From assembly GCA_963844855.1 (NCBI GenBank), contig CAWJQP010000034.1, positions 1 through 64,000 on the forward strand: DNA of 64,000 bases, given 5' to 3'. Of the stretch, positions 46,750 through 56,426 are shown one piece after another. The position numbers and the translations under genes were made by a program. Position 1 is the first letter of the stretch, and every line of letters starts with the position of its first letter. Under the pieces are notes generated by a model that saw nothing but the letters and a program-made list of their open reading frames with translations, ran no database searches and was not told the DNA's origin. This DNA comes from DASQDN01 sp963844855 (lineage in GTDB: Bacteria > Acidobacteriota > Terriglobia > Bryobacterales > Bryobacteraceae).

Positions 46750-47425
46750 GCGTAATCCCAGAATGAGTACTTCGAGTGGTATGTCTGGCGAAATAAAGAA
46801 CGCAAGATAACCAAGCTCGCCTTCGTCACGGAAACGCCGGATACTACGAGAGGCTCTGGAATACCTCTATCGCATTCTTGTCGATCCGGCCGTCGTACAG
46901 GCTGATCTGCAAAACGCCGGCGGCGCTTATAACAACTTCGCCCCCTGGAATACTGTTGACGGTATTGTGCACTACATCCAAAGCATCAATACGCTGAGTG
47001 CAGCTTTTCGTCTGGCGCAAGGCTCCGTAACCGCGGCGCCGCCTATCAAGACAATTTCGACGCAGGCCTGGTGGATCGACCGCACTTACGGCGGAAGATC
47101 TCAGGGTGTCCATTGACTTGCACATGCTCGTTCGAAAGGGTCCGTACGTCACCTTCCGAGATCCCAGCGGCCTCTATATCGTCGATTGGAACGACAGCGG
47201 CTTCACAAAACCGAACGGCACACCGGTTGGAAATTACTGGCGGATAGTGCGCGGCACCTCAGGAATGGTCCTACGGCTGGAATATGAAGTGCCGGCCGGG
47301 CTCGGCTTCGTCGTCGGCGACATCAAAATCGGCGGACACGCATCGAATATGGTGGTCAGGTCGCCGAACACATCACTGTTTCCACTACCGGAACCGCTGG
47401 AATCTCGCCTAAAGGGGGGAATCCT
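46750..47425 (+). pseudogene. Decayed gene of an uncharacterised family, upstream of the DyP-like locus
   Basis: No single frame is open across it, but consecutive frames give a coherent protein: YFEWYVWRNKERKITKLAF, LAFVTETPD, AYNNFAPWNTVDGIVHYIQS, INTLSAA, then SGLYIVDWNDSGFTKPNGTP, VRGTSGMVLRLEYEVPAGLG and FVVGDIKIGG. I recognise this run as one conserved protein type of unknown function that I associate with bacterial genes for heme-peroxidase-like partners; I cannot name it. Several indels and at least one stop interrupt it. It directly precedes a DyP-like locus. Confidence 0.5.
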
Positions 47426-48103
47426 TGCGAACAAAGAACCACACTCCTCTCAAGAAACCAGGCAAGATCATTGACGAAATCGATCTGACTTCGGATTCCC
47501 ATCCCTCGACCGTTCGTCGAGAAATTCGCGGCCGCTCTGATCGGGCGATGGCCGAGCGGCGCCCGATTCTTCGTGTCCCTGGGGGGTGACGATCCGGCAT
47601 TAGGGGACGATGATTTCGCCAACAATCACTTCGTCTTCGATGACGATACCCGGCCGTCGTCGCTGCGTCCGATCCCAGGCTATCTTGGCGATCTGTATCC
47701 TCAGGCGGAGGCAGACTTCCTGGCGCAGGTATTCCGCACTTCGCGCATATCCGCAAAGTTCGCCCTCGGGACACGGCGACAGAGATGGGCCAAACCGGCC
47801 GACAGCTTTGTTCGCATGATTCTGAGGCGGGGCATTCCGTATGGCCCGCAGCTCGTAGGGGTGAAGAAGGCCAAGCGTGAACTGATCGCTGCGGATCGCG
47901 GGCTAGTGTTCCTCTGCTACGGAGCGAGCATCGAACATTAGTTCTAGTTTCTGCAGCGGCGCTGGGCGAACTTCGCCGTACAGCCGAACCTCGGCGGATT
48001 CGATCCGATCATCGGACAGAATGGCCGCCAGGGGTCGCGAGTGAGATTCATCGATTTTCCAACCGCGGCCGGTACGGTTCGCATCAAGATGAAGAGCGAA
48101 TGA
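47425..48103 (+). pseudogene. DyP-type peroxidase-like remnant
   Basis: A purine-rich GGGGGGA precedes a TTG at 47425. In successive frames one reads KPGKIIDEIDLTSDS, a region like RWPSGAPF, SLGGDDPALGDDDFANNHFV, LRRGIPYGPQLVGVKK and ADRGLVFLCYGASIE followed by an in-frame stop and then LQRRWANFAVQPN and RVRFIDFPTAAGTVRIKM to the TGA at 48101. RRGIPYGP and RGLxFxCxxASIExQFxFxQxxW are hallmarks of Dyp-type heme peroxidases. One stop and at least one frameshift are present. The usual distal GxxDG motif was not found. Confidence 0.6.
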
Positions 48104-48307
48104 GTAACGCCGACCGGAGGAGGTTACTTTTTCGCGGCAAGCATCTCGGCAATTCGCGATGTCCTCTCTGCCTGAAAGCACAAACGCGAGCCGTAGAAAG
48201 CTTCTCGATCACGTGATTGCGCTAAATGAAAGCCAACTGCGTCTCCGGCGCGGTTGCCGACGCGATGTGTGCTTCAACCCTGGGACCGTTCGCGCCAGCG
48301 CGCTGAA

Positions 48308-49042
48308 CTACACCAGGACGAGTAGTGTAGCGTACAGCATTGCACCTGCGACGAAATACCAAAACCGACCCTGGTCGCCACGAGGAAATTCCTCGTTGGC
48401 GCTGGTTATCACGATGCCACCGGCCAGAAAAGCGAACAATCGAGAGAATGTCAATTCCGATAATGTTCCCGTTATCCCAAGTAGCCATCCAACCAGAACT
48501 CCTAGAGCCAAAGCCTTCCGGCCCCAGCGAGTATAGCTGTTCGAATGAGTTTCCGTTAACATCCCATCGATCATGATCGTGTGCAAAGCGATGGCGAAAA
48601 TGTAGATGCAGAGGGAGAAGATACTGACACGTGACCGGCCAACAGCTAGAAAGCCTATCAGAACGTTGTAGAGGGCGAATCCTCCTATGTGAATCAGGGT
48701 GTACCAGTCCGCCACCTCGTGAGCGTGCTCACCTTGGCCTTCGCTGCTTTTGATTCTGCCCAGATGTGAAAGAGCAACAAACGTCAACATGCCCAGAAGC
48801 GTAATAGCGTAAATGCGTTTGACTGGGTTTATTGCATAGAGTGCCGCGTCTCGGATGTAATGGCTCCTCTCGGCTAGTTCTGGAACGATGTCCATGAACA
48901 CATATGCTAGAGACACGCCAGCCGACAAGGCGGCCCATCGCCTCCTAAATCCGGCTGTGAGACTTCCGATATTGGCGGCGAACGCGTAAGCTGCAAAGAA
49001 TATCAGCACACCAATTAATGCGTAAATATCGGTTCTTATCAT
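48308..49042 (-). CDS. ZIP-like integral membrane protein
   Basis: 244 residues with about eight hydrophobic segments, starting at once (ALIGVLIFFAAYAFAANIG). ZIP-transporter-like signatures: ALSAGVSLAYVFMDIVPELA on helix 2, IYIFAIALHTIMIDGML with a His/Asp pair, LGVLVGWLLG and FLAGGIVITSANEEFP near the C-terminus. ZIP proteins import divalent metals; the helix IV/V HxxxE-like metal site is not clearly conserved here, so transport of a metal is tentative. Confidence 0.7.
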   Translation of the reverse strand: MIRTDIYALIGVLIFFAAYAFAANIGSLTAGFRRRWAALSAGVSLAYVFMDIVPELAERSHYIRDAALYAINPVKRIYAITLLGMLTFVALSHLGRIKSSEGQGEHAHEVADWYTLIHIGGFALYNVLIGFLAVGRSRVSIFSLCIYIFAIALHTIMIDGMLTETHSNSYTRWGRKALALGVLVGWLLGITGTLSELTFSRLFAFLAGGIVITSANEEFPRGDQGRFWYFVAGAMLYATLLVLV

Positions 49043-49444
49043 TTCAGCGCCACCATACTTAGAATTTGTTTAAAGACAATCCGAACGAACAACAAATTCC
49101 TTTAGAATTGTTTGTGCCTCGAGACTCTTCGGCGTAAGGATCCCAGAACACCAGACACAGGGGTGTTCGTCGCGGTTCGCCACGGTTCGCGCAGCATTTC
49201 GATCTTACTCAGTTTCTCCGCACAAAGCAAAGCGGGTTACCCATCGACCATCGAATCCCCGGCGGTCCGGTATTTCGTCTGCGCTCATGTGGTTCTGCTA
49301 CACTCCGCAACTCTCGCCCTGGTGCAAAAAAGGGCCGCTCGCTACTACTGGATATAAAGTTGCAACGAGACGCCGATCGCGTTGAGATACCTCGTTGAGG
49401 TGCGGTTATCGCGCTGCCGAAGGGTAAAAGCCTCCAACACGACA
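49043..49444. other. Non-coding stretch bordering the IS remnants
   Basis: No coding frame with recognisable residues on either strand. It probably contains the upstream region of the ZIP-like gene and the left edge of the transposase remnant. Confidence 0.4.
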
Positions 49445-50070
49445 TGCCGGAGCGCTCACTCCGGCCGGAATCAGATTCAGAAGATCCTTCGTGGCATACA
49501 TTTCTTGGCCACGCGAAGGACAGTTTGTGGAGCTGCGATCTATTCCGATCCGAGTCTGCAACCCTGAAAACACATCGGGTTCTCGTTGTGATGGACTAAT
49601 TTACGCGTCGCATTTTCGGGTTCGGTGTCCACAGCGGCATCGTTGATGGAATGGTGCTGTGCCGGATGTTTCATCGAGCGATTCGCAAGCACAGTCTGCC
49701 TAAATGCCTCAGCTCGGATCATGATCCGCCGTACCGATTCCATCAATGGCAAGCCAATCTTCGGGTACTCGAGATAACCCAAATTAAGAGTGTTCCTTAC
49801 GTGCCGCTTTCGCATCCCTTCGTGGAGCGACTGATCGGGACGGTACGGCGCGAGTACCTCGACCGGACTTTATTCTGGTCCACAGCCGATCTCGAGATGA
49901 AACTGTTCGATTTTCAACATTACTATATGGCCAGCGAACCATGCTGGGCTTAGAGGACGCCTGCCAGAGCCGACTGTTGCCGGACCCGTGTCACCAATAG
50001 GTCTCAATTCCTACCGGTGGCGCAGGCACTGTCGCGGGTTATACCAAACGCCAATCGCCGCGTGATTAGA
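49445..50070 (+). pseudogene. DDE (rve-type) transposase remnant A
   Basis: The integrase-core part of an IS481/IS3-like transposase is readable: GHAKDSLWSCDLFRSESATL (first Asp), VLVVMD then a stop in place of Gln, FTRRIFGFGVHSGIVDGM, CLSSDHDPPYRFHQWQANLR (second Asp) and LSHPFVERLIGTVRREYLD (Glu), continuing to DFQHYY and then in another frame to about 50070. The N-terminus is missing or unreadable. One in-frame TAA at about 49599 and one indel near 49930 break it. Confidence 0.75.
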
Positions 50071-50561
50071 TCAATTCGCCAGGAACACGGTGCGGGTCTA
50101 CCGTCTCCTGACGCTGTCCGACGTAGCGAAACTGCTCCGCGAATAGCCTGACATAACAGGACGTCATGTATAACAAGTGGGCCACGATAGCCGGATCGTT
50201 CCAGAGAGGATCGCGGGAGCAGCCGCGGGCCGAATCGCCGCTAGATTAATGATGAATGCTGGGTATCGCTTGTCGCGCCGCATCCTAGCGATGCGAGGGC
50301 AGGCGCGGGCTGACCGCTCCTTTGGGGATCATCGCTGCAGATGACCCCAGTCCATAAGCAACGCAAACATTCATATTCTCGCGTCGCGGGGGAAGATTCG
50401 AAATGCATAGGGCCGATTCCGTTCCCTTAAAAAAGCGTCAAATAGTTTAACGCTCACTCTGTGCGTGCAATGACTTATAAAGGATCTTTGATCACTTGTA
50501 CCGGCCATTTTGTTCTCCCGCGCGTCGGAAGATGCGCGGTCACCGCGGAAAACGTGCGATA
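50071..50561. other. Non-coding stretch between two transposase remnants
   Basis: No recognisable coding frame or element ends. A short segment reading YRLLTLSDVAKLLRE in one frame (about 50100-50146) recalls a helix-turn-helix opening but stops at once. Confidence 0.35.
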
Positions 50562-51983
50562 TCACTGTCGAAGGCTTGCTGAGCCGAGCGAGAAGCCTAA
50601 TTCGATGTCGACCAGACGAGATAGTCCTCTCCACATAACAGACGGTCCCGGCGGAGGATCACCGGATCGTGCAAGACAACCACCTAATCGAGCAACCTTG
50701 ACCATATAAGTTGAAAGTGAATGCTTTGATTGTGGCTTCGCGGTTGTGTCCTGGATCAATCGATCGAGCAATTGGATTTCAATCTCGGCGAGAGCCGTGG
50801 TGGGCGGCGCTTCAGGTGAGCAACGGTTGATCATCGTCATCCAGAAGATCCGCCAGGCGAGAATGCAAAAGGAAGAGATCAGGTTCACCAGCCGTTCTGC
50901 AGTCCGTAATTTGGATTCCTCCGCCTTGCAGCCTGATTTCAAGATCTTGTGAAATGTCTCGATCTTCCAACCCAATGAATACCAGTTCAGCATTCGCAGC
51001 GCATCCCTGCGCGATCTCACTGGCAGATCGGTGATTAGCTTCCAGTCGATTCGATCTCGCCCTTCCGGCGACGTTCGTTCTTGGGCGTAGATCACGGTGA
51101 AGCTCAGTTCAGGGTATTGCTTGTTTTTCCCAATGGGGGGAAGAACCTGAATGCGTTTCCATTTGATTTCTAGGGTGGCCTCTGACAACTCACCGTTCCG
51201 GTCTCTGACTTCGATACGGTGCAGCCCTTTGGCGGGATTCGCTTCATTTCGGCGGCAATGGTCTTACTTCTATCTCCGGCAAGACGATCCACACTAGTTC
51301 GCACGAGAAAGCTAGTTCCGAGTTCCTTCGCAGCACAGAAAAGTTCGTAGATGTCGCTTCCCGATCTCCGATATGCACGCAGCGCTGAGGTTCGCCTAAC
51401 AGAGCCGTGGATTGCCTCAAGTTTTCCAACCACCGAAAGCTTTCCTTCTCCTCGATCGGCACGCGTGTTGGATTGATCTTACGCTTGAGCGCATTTGTGC
51501 CTTTGAACTTACTTCTTGTCCAGAACTTGATTGCGGTTAAACCAAGTGGAAGTCCCTCCGTGGTGACTGCCAGACTGGAGTGCATCAAGATTTCACACAC
51601 AGTAAAGCGATGCGGACGCCCGCGCTTCATCCTTCCAGTAAACGACTCATGTAGATGCCAATTGACTCTACATCGGCTCGCGAATACGTAAACTCGGTGG
51701 TGTCGTGAAGAATCGGGACAGGACTATCGCTGTCTGTCGCTTCAAAGCGATCCCGCATGGAATGAAAATCCCCGCCAGAATCGTATCCTCTTTGGCTCGC
51801 TCATTGGCAAGAAAACGGTAGGCCGCTTTGGTGCTGGCCCAATCTTTGGCAAGCGATGGGAATGCTCTCTCCCGTTCCATCCGATAGCTGTTCCAATAAC
51901 TTTCGAAATCGTTTCCCCAGCCGCATATCTTCAAACTGACATCCTGCCAGCTCTTGATCGATCCAGGAATCTGTGACCGGCAT
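50562..51983 (-). pseudogene. IS4-family (Tn5-group) transposase, several frameshifts
   Basis: From an ATG at 51983 the protein begins VTDSWIDQELAGCQFEDMRL and GKRFRKLLEQLSD, then in another frame DWASTKAAYRFLANERAKED, then GLTAIKFWTRSKFKGT and REATSTNFSVLRRNSELAF, then ELGTSFLVRTSVDRLAGD, and finally the YREK-like C-terminal part LNWYSLGWKIETFHKILKSG CKAEESKLRTAERLVNLIS in two adjoining stretches. These are the conserved blocks of the Tn5/IS50-type IS4 transposases. At least four indels are present. No reliable inverted repeats could be assigned. Confidence 0.82.
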
Positions 51984-52061
51984 CAATGAAACATTCTTGT
52001 GTCTAAATGTTTTATAAATAAGGAACCTAATCCCCATAAGCTCGCCTTGAAAGCGGCTGCT

Positions 52062-52359
52062 CTGCGGCAGCAACCCGCCGTTCTCAAAAGGAAGCAACCT
52101 CGGCCAAGGCTCAGCCTCGCGGACCGACTCTTCTGATTGGCCTGACGCGACCGTACGAAGCCCTTCGCAGAACGGGACTGCTGAACGTTGGGTTGGCAGT
52201 GTTCGCCGCGAGTTACTTGACCATGTCATCCCCCTCAACGAGACCCACCTTCGACAGCTTGGGCGTGAGTATATTGCCTACTATCACGAAGACCGAACCC
52301 GCATTGCGCTGCAGAAGAACACGCCAGCCGGTCGGACCATCGAGACACGACCAACCTGA
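52062..52359 (+). pseudogene. DDE (rve-type) transposase remnant B with internal deletion
   Basis: The first part (52062-52145) reads LRQQPAVLKRKQPRPRLSLA DRLF followed by TGA stops in place of Trp, which is the N-terminal block of one rve-type transposase group. At 52171-52359 the C-terminal block follows: NGTAERWVGSVRRELLDHVI, EYIAYYHEDRTRIALQKNTP and GRTIETRPT. The whole catalytic middle (about 200 residues, including both catalytic Asp) is missing between them. It lies back to back with the IS4 remnant, so the two may have been nested or adjacent insertions. Confidence 0.7.
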
Positions 52360-52628
52360 TCAAGCACGCCCTGCCTCAGGGTCGCATCGGTCGCATCCTA
52401 ATAACAAAGCTACAGTTGGGATACGCTCGACACCGGTTTCCATTCAGATCGCCGGGTGAAACACGCACATTCGCGCTGCCACTATCGCGCGCCTACCAAT
52501 GCTTGACCACGTGAAGCATGGCGTCGCTGCGCGGGACCGAGTGTTGATGACCCAGGGAACCTTTACCGTAGCAGCCCATTCCTACCGAATTCGCAACGGA
52601 ACCCATATTTACGCCCTCTTATCTTTCC

Positions 52629-55600
52629 CTACCACAGCAGCTTGAGCGCCATCTGGATTTGGCGGGACCCACTCGCCGAGCTGATCGTTCCAAACGTCGG
52701 GCTTCCGACAAGCGTATTCGGGCCGCCGAAAAGGGGTTGATTGAAGGCGGAGAACATCTCCAGCCGGTACTGCAAGTTAAGGCGCCCATCGGGGCCGAAG
52801 AAGGCGTTCTTGAAAAATGAGAGATCGTGCGTATGGATGCCGGGGTTGCGAACATCGGGCAAGGTACGGCCGGCGTTGCCAAGCGTGAACGAGTCCGGCT
52901 GCGAGAAGACGTTTGTGTCGAACCAGCGGGCAAGTTTCTCGTCCCTGGTTCCTCCGGATAGCAACGCGCTTGTGCCATTGTTGTTGGCGCGTTGGCTTTG
53001 CGTGTAGATGAACGTGTTGTTCTGCGAGGCGCCGATGATCAAAGGCGTGCCCGTCTGGAAAGTAGCGATACCGTTGACCTGCCAGCCGCTGACCAACAGG
53101 TTGACCACGCTCGGCATGGTTCCCAGGAACCGCTTGCCCTTGCCGAAGGGCATTTCATAGACATAGCTCAACACCAGACGCCGGGAAACGTCCCACGAAG
53201 AAACGCCCCGTTCGAGGCGGCGGTTGTATTGATCGAGGTACGATCGGGCAGTCGGTCCTTCCCACCACGCGAGGGCCGAGCCGTCGTCTATCGATTTACC
53301 TCCCGTGAACGAAGCCAGGAAGGTGAGACCCTGCGAAAAGCGCCGCTCGACGCGCAGCGTGAAGGCGTGATAGATGGAATTAGCCAGAGGCTGCCGAGTG
53401 ATATTGACGCTCGTGTATTGCGGAAATGGCCTGAGAAGCTGGCGGTATTCAACAGTGCGCTGGCTCAGCGGACTGGTCGGAGCTGTAATGATTCCGAAGA
53501 AGGGATTCGGCACGACGCGCAACAACTCCGAGCCAAGGCTTAAGTATGAGGCAGGGAGCTGATTACGCGGCTGTGCGTCGCTGTCTCCGTCGAGGAGATT
53601 CACTCCGCGGCTGCCCAAGTAACCCGCTTCGATGGTGATGGAGCCGGGGAGAGAGCGTTGAATATTGAAGTTCCATTGCTGCACGTACGGGCTGACGATG
53701 CGTTCCCAGTAGCTGCTGCCCGTCCCCAAGCCTAGGTCCGTTGCCCCGCCGCCGCCACGGCCAACCGGAAACTGAAACCCGTTCGGGAAAGGATCCCGGA
53801 GGTAGGTGGCCGGCGTACGGAAACTATCGTTGGTGAAGATCGCGGCAGTACCACCGGCAAAGCCGCTACTCCCAAAAGATGTTCCTCCGGCCGATAGGGC
53901 CGAGGGCGGAAACATGATCCCGTACGCAGCGCGGATAACCGTTGTTGGCGTCAATGTAAAAGCGAGTCCGGCGCGCGGGCCGAAATCCGTGTAGGGCGGA
54001 TCGAACTGTGTCCGCGCATCGGTGTCAGTGAACCGCATGGAACCGATGAGATTGCCACAGTTCAGGCAAGCCGATACCGGCACTTTTCCCGCGATGGGCG
54101 ACGGCAGACTCGTATCGAACACGCTCATCCGGTCATAACGCTCCGTTCGCGGAAACTGGATTTCATAGCGAAGTCCGAGATTCAGCGTCAAGCGTCGCGA
54201 AAGCTTCCAGTCGTCCTGCGCATAGACACCCAGGTAGGGAGACGAAAGCGCGGGCGAATAGGCGTGACTTGCATTGCCGCCTGCTGGCAGGCCGAGCAGA
54301 AAGGAAGCGAGCGGCGATCCGGCTGTGGCGCTTGTAGTAGAAATCTCCTGCTGCGTCCAGGCTTGGCTGAAGTTGAACTGGCCCGCAGGCGATGCGAACT
54401 GGGCATAGTTAATGTCCATTTTCCGGAAATCAACGCCAGCCTTGATATTGTGGCGCGCACGGACTGCCGTAACGTTCGCCACGATGCTGTGAATTAATGT
54501 GGCTTCAAAAGCCCGAGTGTTGGCTTGGCCGAGATCCGTGACCACGCCGGCGAAGGTGAATTTCGGAAGCAGGCTTTGATCCCGTTCCGCCGCCGCTTGC
54601 AGATAGGCCGGAAGCCCGATCGAAGTTACTTCAAACCCCGCGCCGAATGGATTCCGGTCACTTACTGTGCGTCCAACGCCATAGCGCACGTTCAGGAGCA
54701 CGTTCGGACTGAGCGTCACCAAATTATCGAAGGTGCCACTCAAGTTACTGGAATCGGTTGTGCCGCCACCGTCAGTGGGCATCGCAATGTTGCCAAATGG
54801 ATTGAACTGCTCGCTGTAAGCAGAGCCCCAGGAGAGGCGGGCGAAGGTCCGCACTTTTGTGTTCCAGTTGTGGTCGACGCGAGTGTCGATACGGTAATTC
54901 TCGCTTGGCGCCACACCATTTCCGACATAGTTTGAGCCGTTGGTGTACGGGTTCGTTGGCGTCGCGTTTGGCGCCGGAAAGTACCCGAGTACGTTCGCAG
55001 CAACGGGATCAACCCGATTTGAAGGAATGCGGTTTCCTTCGAACGGCTGACGCACGAATCGCGTGGGCTGAAGCGGATCTTCACGGCCCGTCAATGGGTC
55101 GTAGATGACGATAGGCTGCCCGGCGGCGGTACGCAGATTCGAAAAGTCGCCCGCTTTCCATTCGTCGGTGGGCACTGTCGTCGTGAAGACGGCTTGGCTG
55201 CGCGCGATGGTCTTCTCGTAGCCAACGAAGAAAAAGGTCTTGTCGCGTCCACTGTAGAGACCTGGAATCCATACTGGGCCACCGATGGTTCCGCCAAACT
55301 GGTTGCGCTTGAACGCCGATTTCGGCCGGCCGGCACGGTTGGCATAGAAGTTGTTCGCATCCAATTTGCTGTTCCTCAGAAAGTCGTAGCCCGTCCCGTG
55401 AAACTGATTGGTTCCCGACTTGGTCACGACATTGATTACGCCACCGGCGAAGCGGCCATATTCCGCCGCCAATCCGTTTACTTGTACGCTGAACTCTTCC
55501 ACCGAGTCCACCTGCGGCTCATAGACACGGCGATTCAATCCACCAATGGCTCCCGGAGACACGTCAACGGCGCCGTCGATCTGAACCTCACTCGTGCTGG

Positions 55601-56135
55601 TTTGCGATCCGCTGATGTGAGGCGTCGCGCCACCGCCGGTAGGATTTACGCCCGGAGCCAAACCGGCAAGCGAGAAAGCGCTTCGGCCGTTCAGCGGAAG
55701 GTCGACGATGCGTTTGTTTTCGATGACGGAGCCGACTGTTGTGTCCGCGGTTTGAACAAGTGGAGTTTCGGCTTGGATCGAAACCGATTCGCTGACGCTT
55801 CCTACTTCCAGCATGAAGTCAATCCTCAGCGCCTGGTTGACGTTAAGCGTGATCCCGGTCCGGGTAACGGGCCGGAATCCCTCCTTCTGAACCGCGACCT
55901 GATATTTTCCCGGCTGCAATAGCGGCGCGGTGTAATAGCCCTCGCTCCCAGACAAGGCTTCGCGTTCCACACCCGTGGCAACGTTGGTGATGGAGACGCG
56001 TACTTCAGGAACCACTGCGCCGGTCGCATCGGTAACGAGACCGGTAATCTGGCCTGTCGGTGTCTGGCCGAGCAGCGCGGCGAGTGAGGCGGCTAGCGCC
56101 ACACAGAGAACGTTGAAAAAGCGCGTGTACTTCAT
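52629..56135 (-). CDS. Oar-like TonB-dependent outer-membrane receptor
   Basis: 1168 residues. A signal peptide (VLCVALAASLAALLGQ) is followed by a carboxypeptidase-regulatory-like beta domain (GQITGLVTDATGAVVPEVRV to about residue 110), a plug region (VGSVIENKRIVDLPLNGRSA, then AEYGRFAGGVINVVTKSGTN) and a large barrel (YVQQWNFNIQRSLPGSITIE) ending in the aromatic terminal strand QIQMALKLLW. No classic TonB box was identified. This architecture is the acidobacterial Oar-like/TBDT family that imports large substrates, probably glycans. Divergent from a sulfatase gene with 291 bp between starts, which must contain both promoters. Confidence 0.92.
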   Translation of the reverse strand: MKYTRFFNVLCVALAASLAALLGQTPTGQITGLVTDATGAVVPEVRVSITNVATGVEREALSGSEGYYTAPLLQPGKYQVAVQKEGFRPVTRTGITLNVNQALRIDFMLEVGSVSESVSIQAETPLVQTADTTVGSVIENKRIVDLPLNGRSAFSLAGLAPGVNPTGGGATPHISGSQTSTSEVQIDGAVDVSPGAIGGLNRRVYEPQVDSVEEFSVQVNGLAAEYGRFAGGVINVVTKSGTNQFHGTGYDFLRNSKLDANNFYANRAGRPKSAFKRNQFGGTIGGPVWIPGLYSGRDKTFFFVGYEKTIARSQAVFTTTVPTDEWKAGDFSNLRTAAGQPIVIYDPLTGREDPLQPTRFVRQPFEGNRIPSNRVDPVAANVLGYFPAPNATPTNPYTNGSNYVGNGVAPSENYRIDTRVDHNWNTKVRTFARLSWGSAYSEQFNPFGNIAMPTDGGGTTDSSNLSGTFDNLVTLSPNVLLNVRYGVGRTVSDRNPFGAGFEVTSIGLPAYLQAAAERDQSLLPKFTFAGVVTDLGQANTRAFEATLIHSIVANVTAVRARHNIKAGVDFRKMDINYAQFASPAGQFNFSQAWTQQEISTTSATAGSPLASFLLGLPAGGNASHAYSPALSSPYLGVYAQDDWKLSRRLTLNLGLRYEIQFPRTERYDRMSVFDTSLPSPIAGKVPVSACLNCGNLIGSMRFTDTDARTQFDPPYTDFGPRAGLAFTLTPTTVIRAAYGIMFPPSALSAGGTSFGSSGFAGGTAAIFTNDSFRTPATYLRDPFPNGFQFPVGRGGGGATDLGLGTGSSYWERIVSPYVQQWNFNIQRSLPGSITIEAGYLGSRGVNLLDGDSDAQPRNQLPASYLSLGSELLRVVPNPFFGIITAPTSPLSQRTVEYRQLLRPFPQYTSVNITRQPLANSIYHAFTLRVERRFSQGLTFLASFTGGKSIDDGSALAWWEGPTARSYLDQYNRRLERGVSSWDVSRRLVLSYVYEMPFGKGKRFLGTMPSVVNLLVSGWQVNGIATFQTGTPLIIGASQNNTFIYTQSQRANNNGTSALLSGGTRDEKLARWFDTNVFSQPDSFTLGNAGRTLPDVRNPGIHTHDLSFFKNAFFGPDGRLNLQYRLEMFSAFNQPLFGGPNTLVGSPTFGTISSASGSRQIQMALKLLW

Positions 56136-56426
56136 AGAATAACCTCATCTGCATGCGGATTGGCAAGAAAGCATCGCGTCCAGCAGCCGGCGATCAGGTG
56201 CTGAACGCCGCACGGGGTTTTGGCGTTGTGGCGTGTCCTTTTTGCAGCGACAGACGCGTACGACTACGAGTGATCGTAGTCGCAGAACTTAGACAGGTGG
56301 TGACATAGGCCGCTTTGGTCGATAACAATAACATGATCCAGACCGTCGCAGCGGATGGTCCTATATCGCGCTCAACACAAGCGCACTCAGAATCAACATC
56401 CATCTGAGATAGGCTGGTCGTTTCGC

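Noticed and set aside
55194..55922. Plus-strand frame of 242 codons within the first receptor gene
   Set aside because: Antisense to the conserved plug and carboxypeptidase-like domains of the receptor; no motif of its own.
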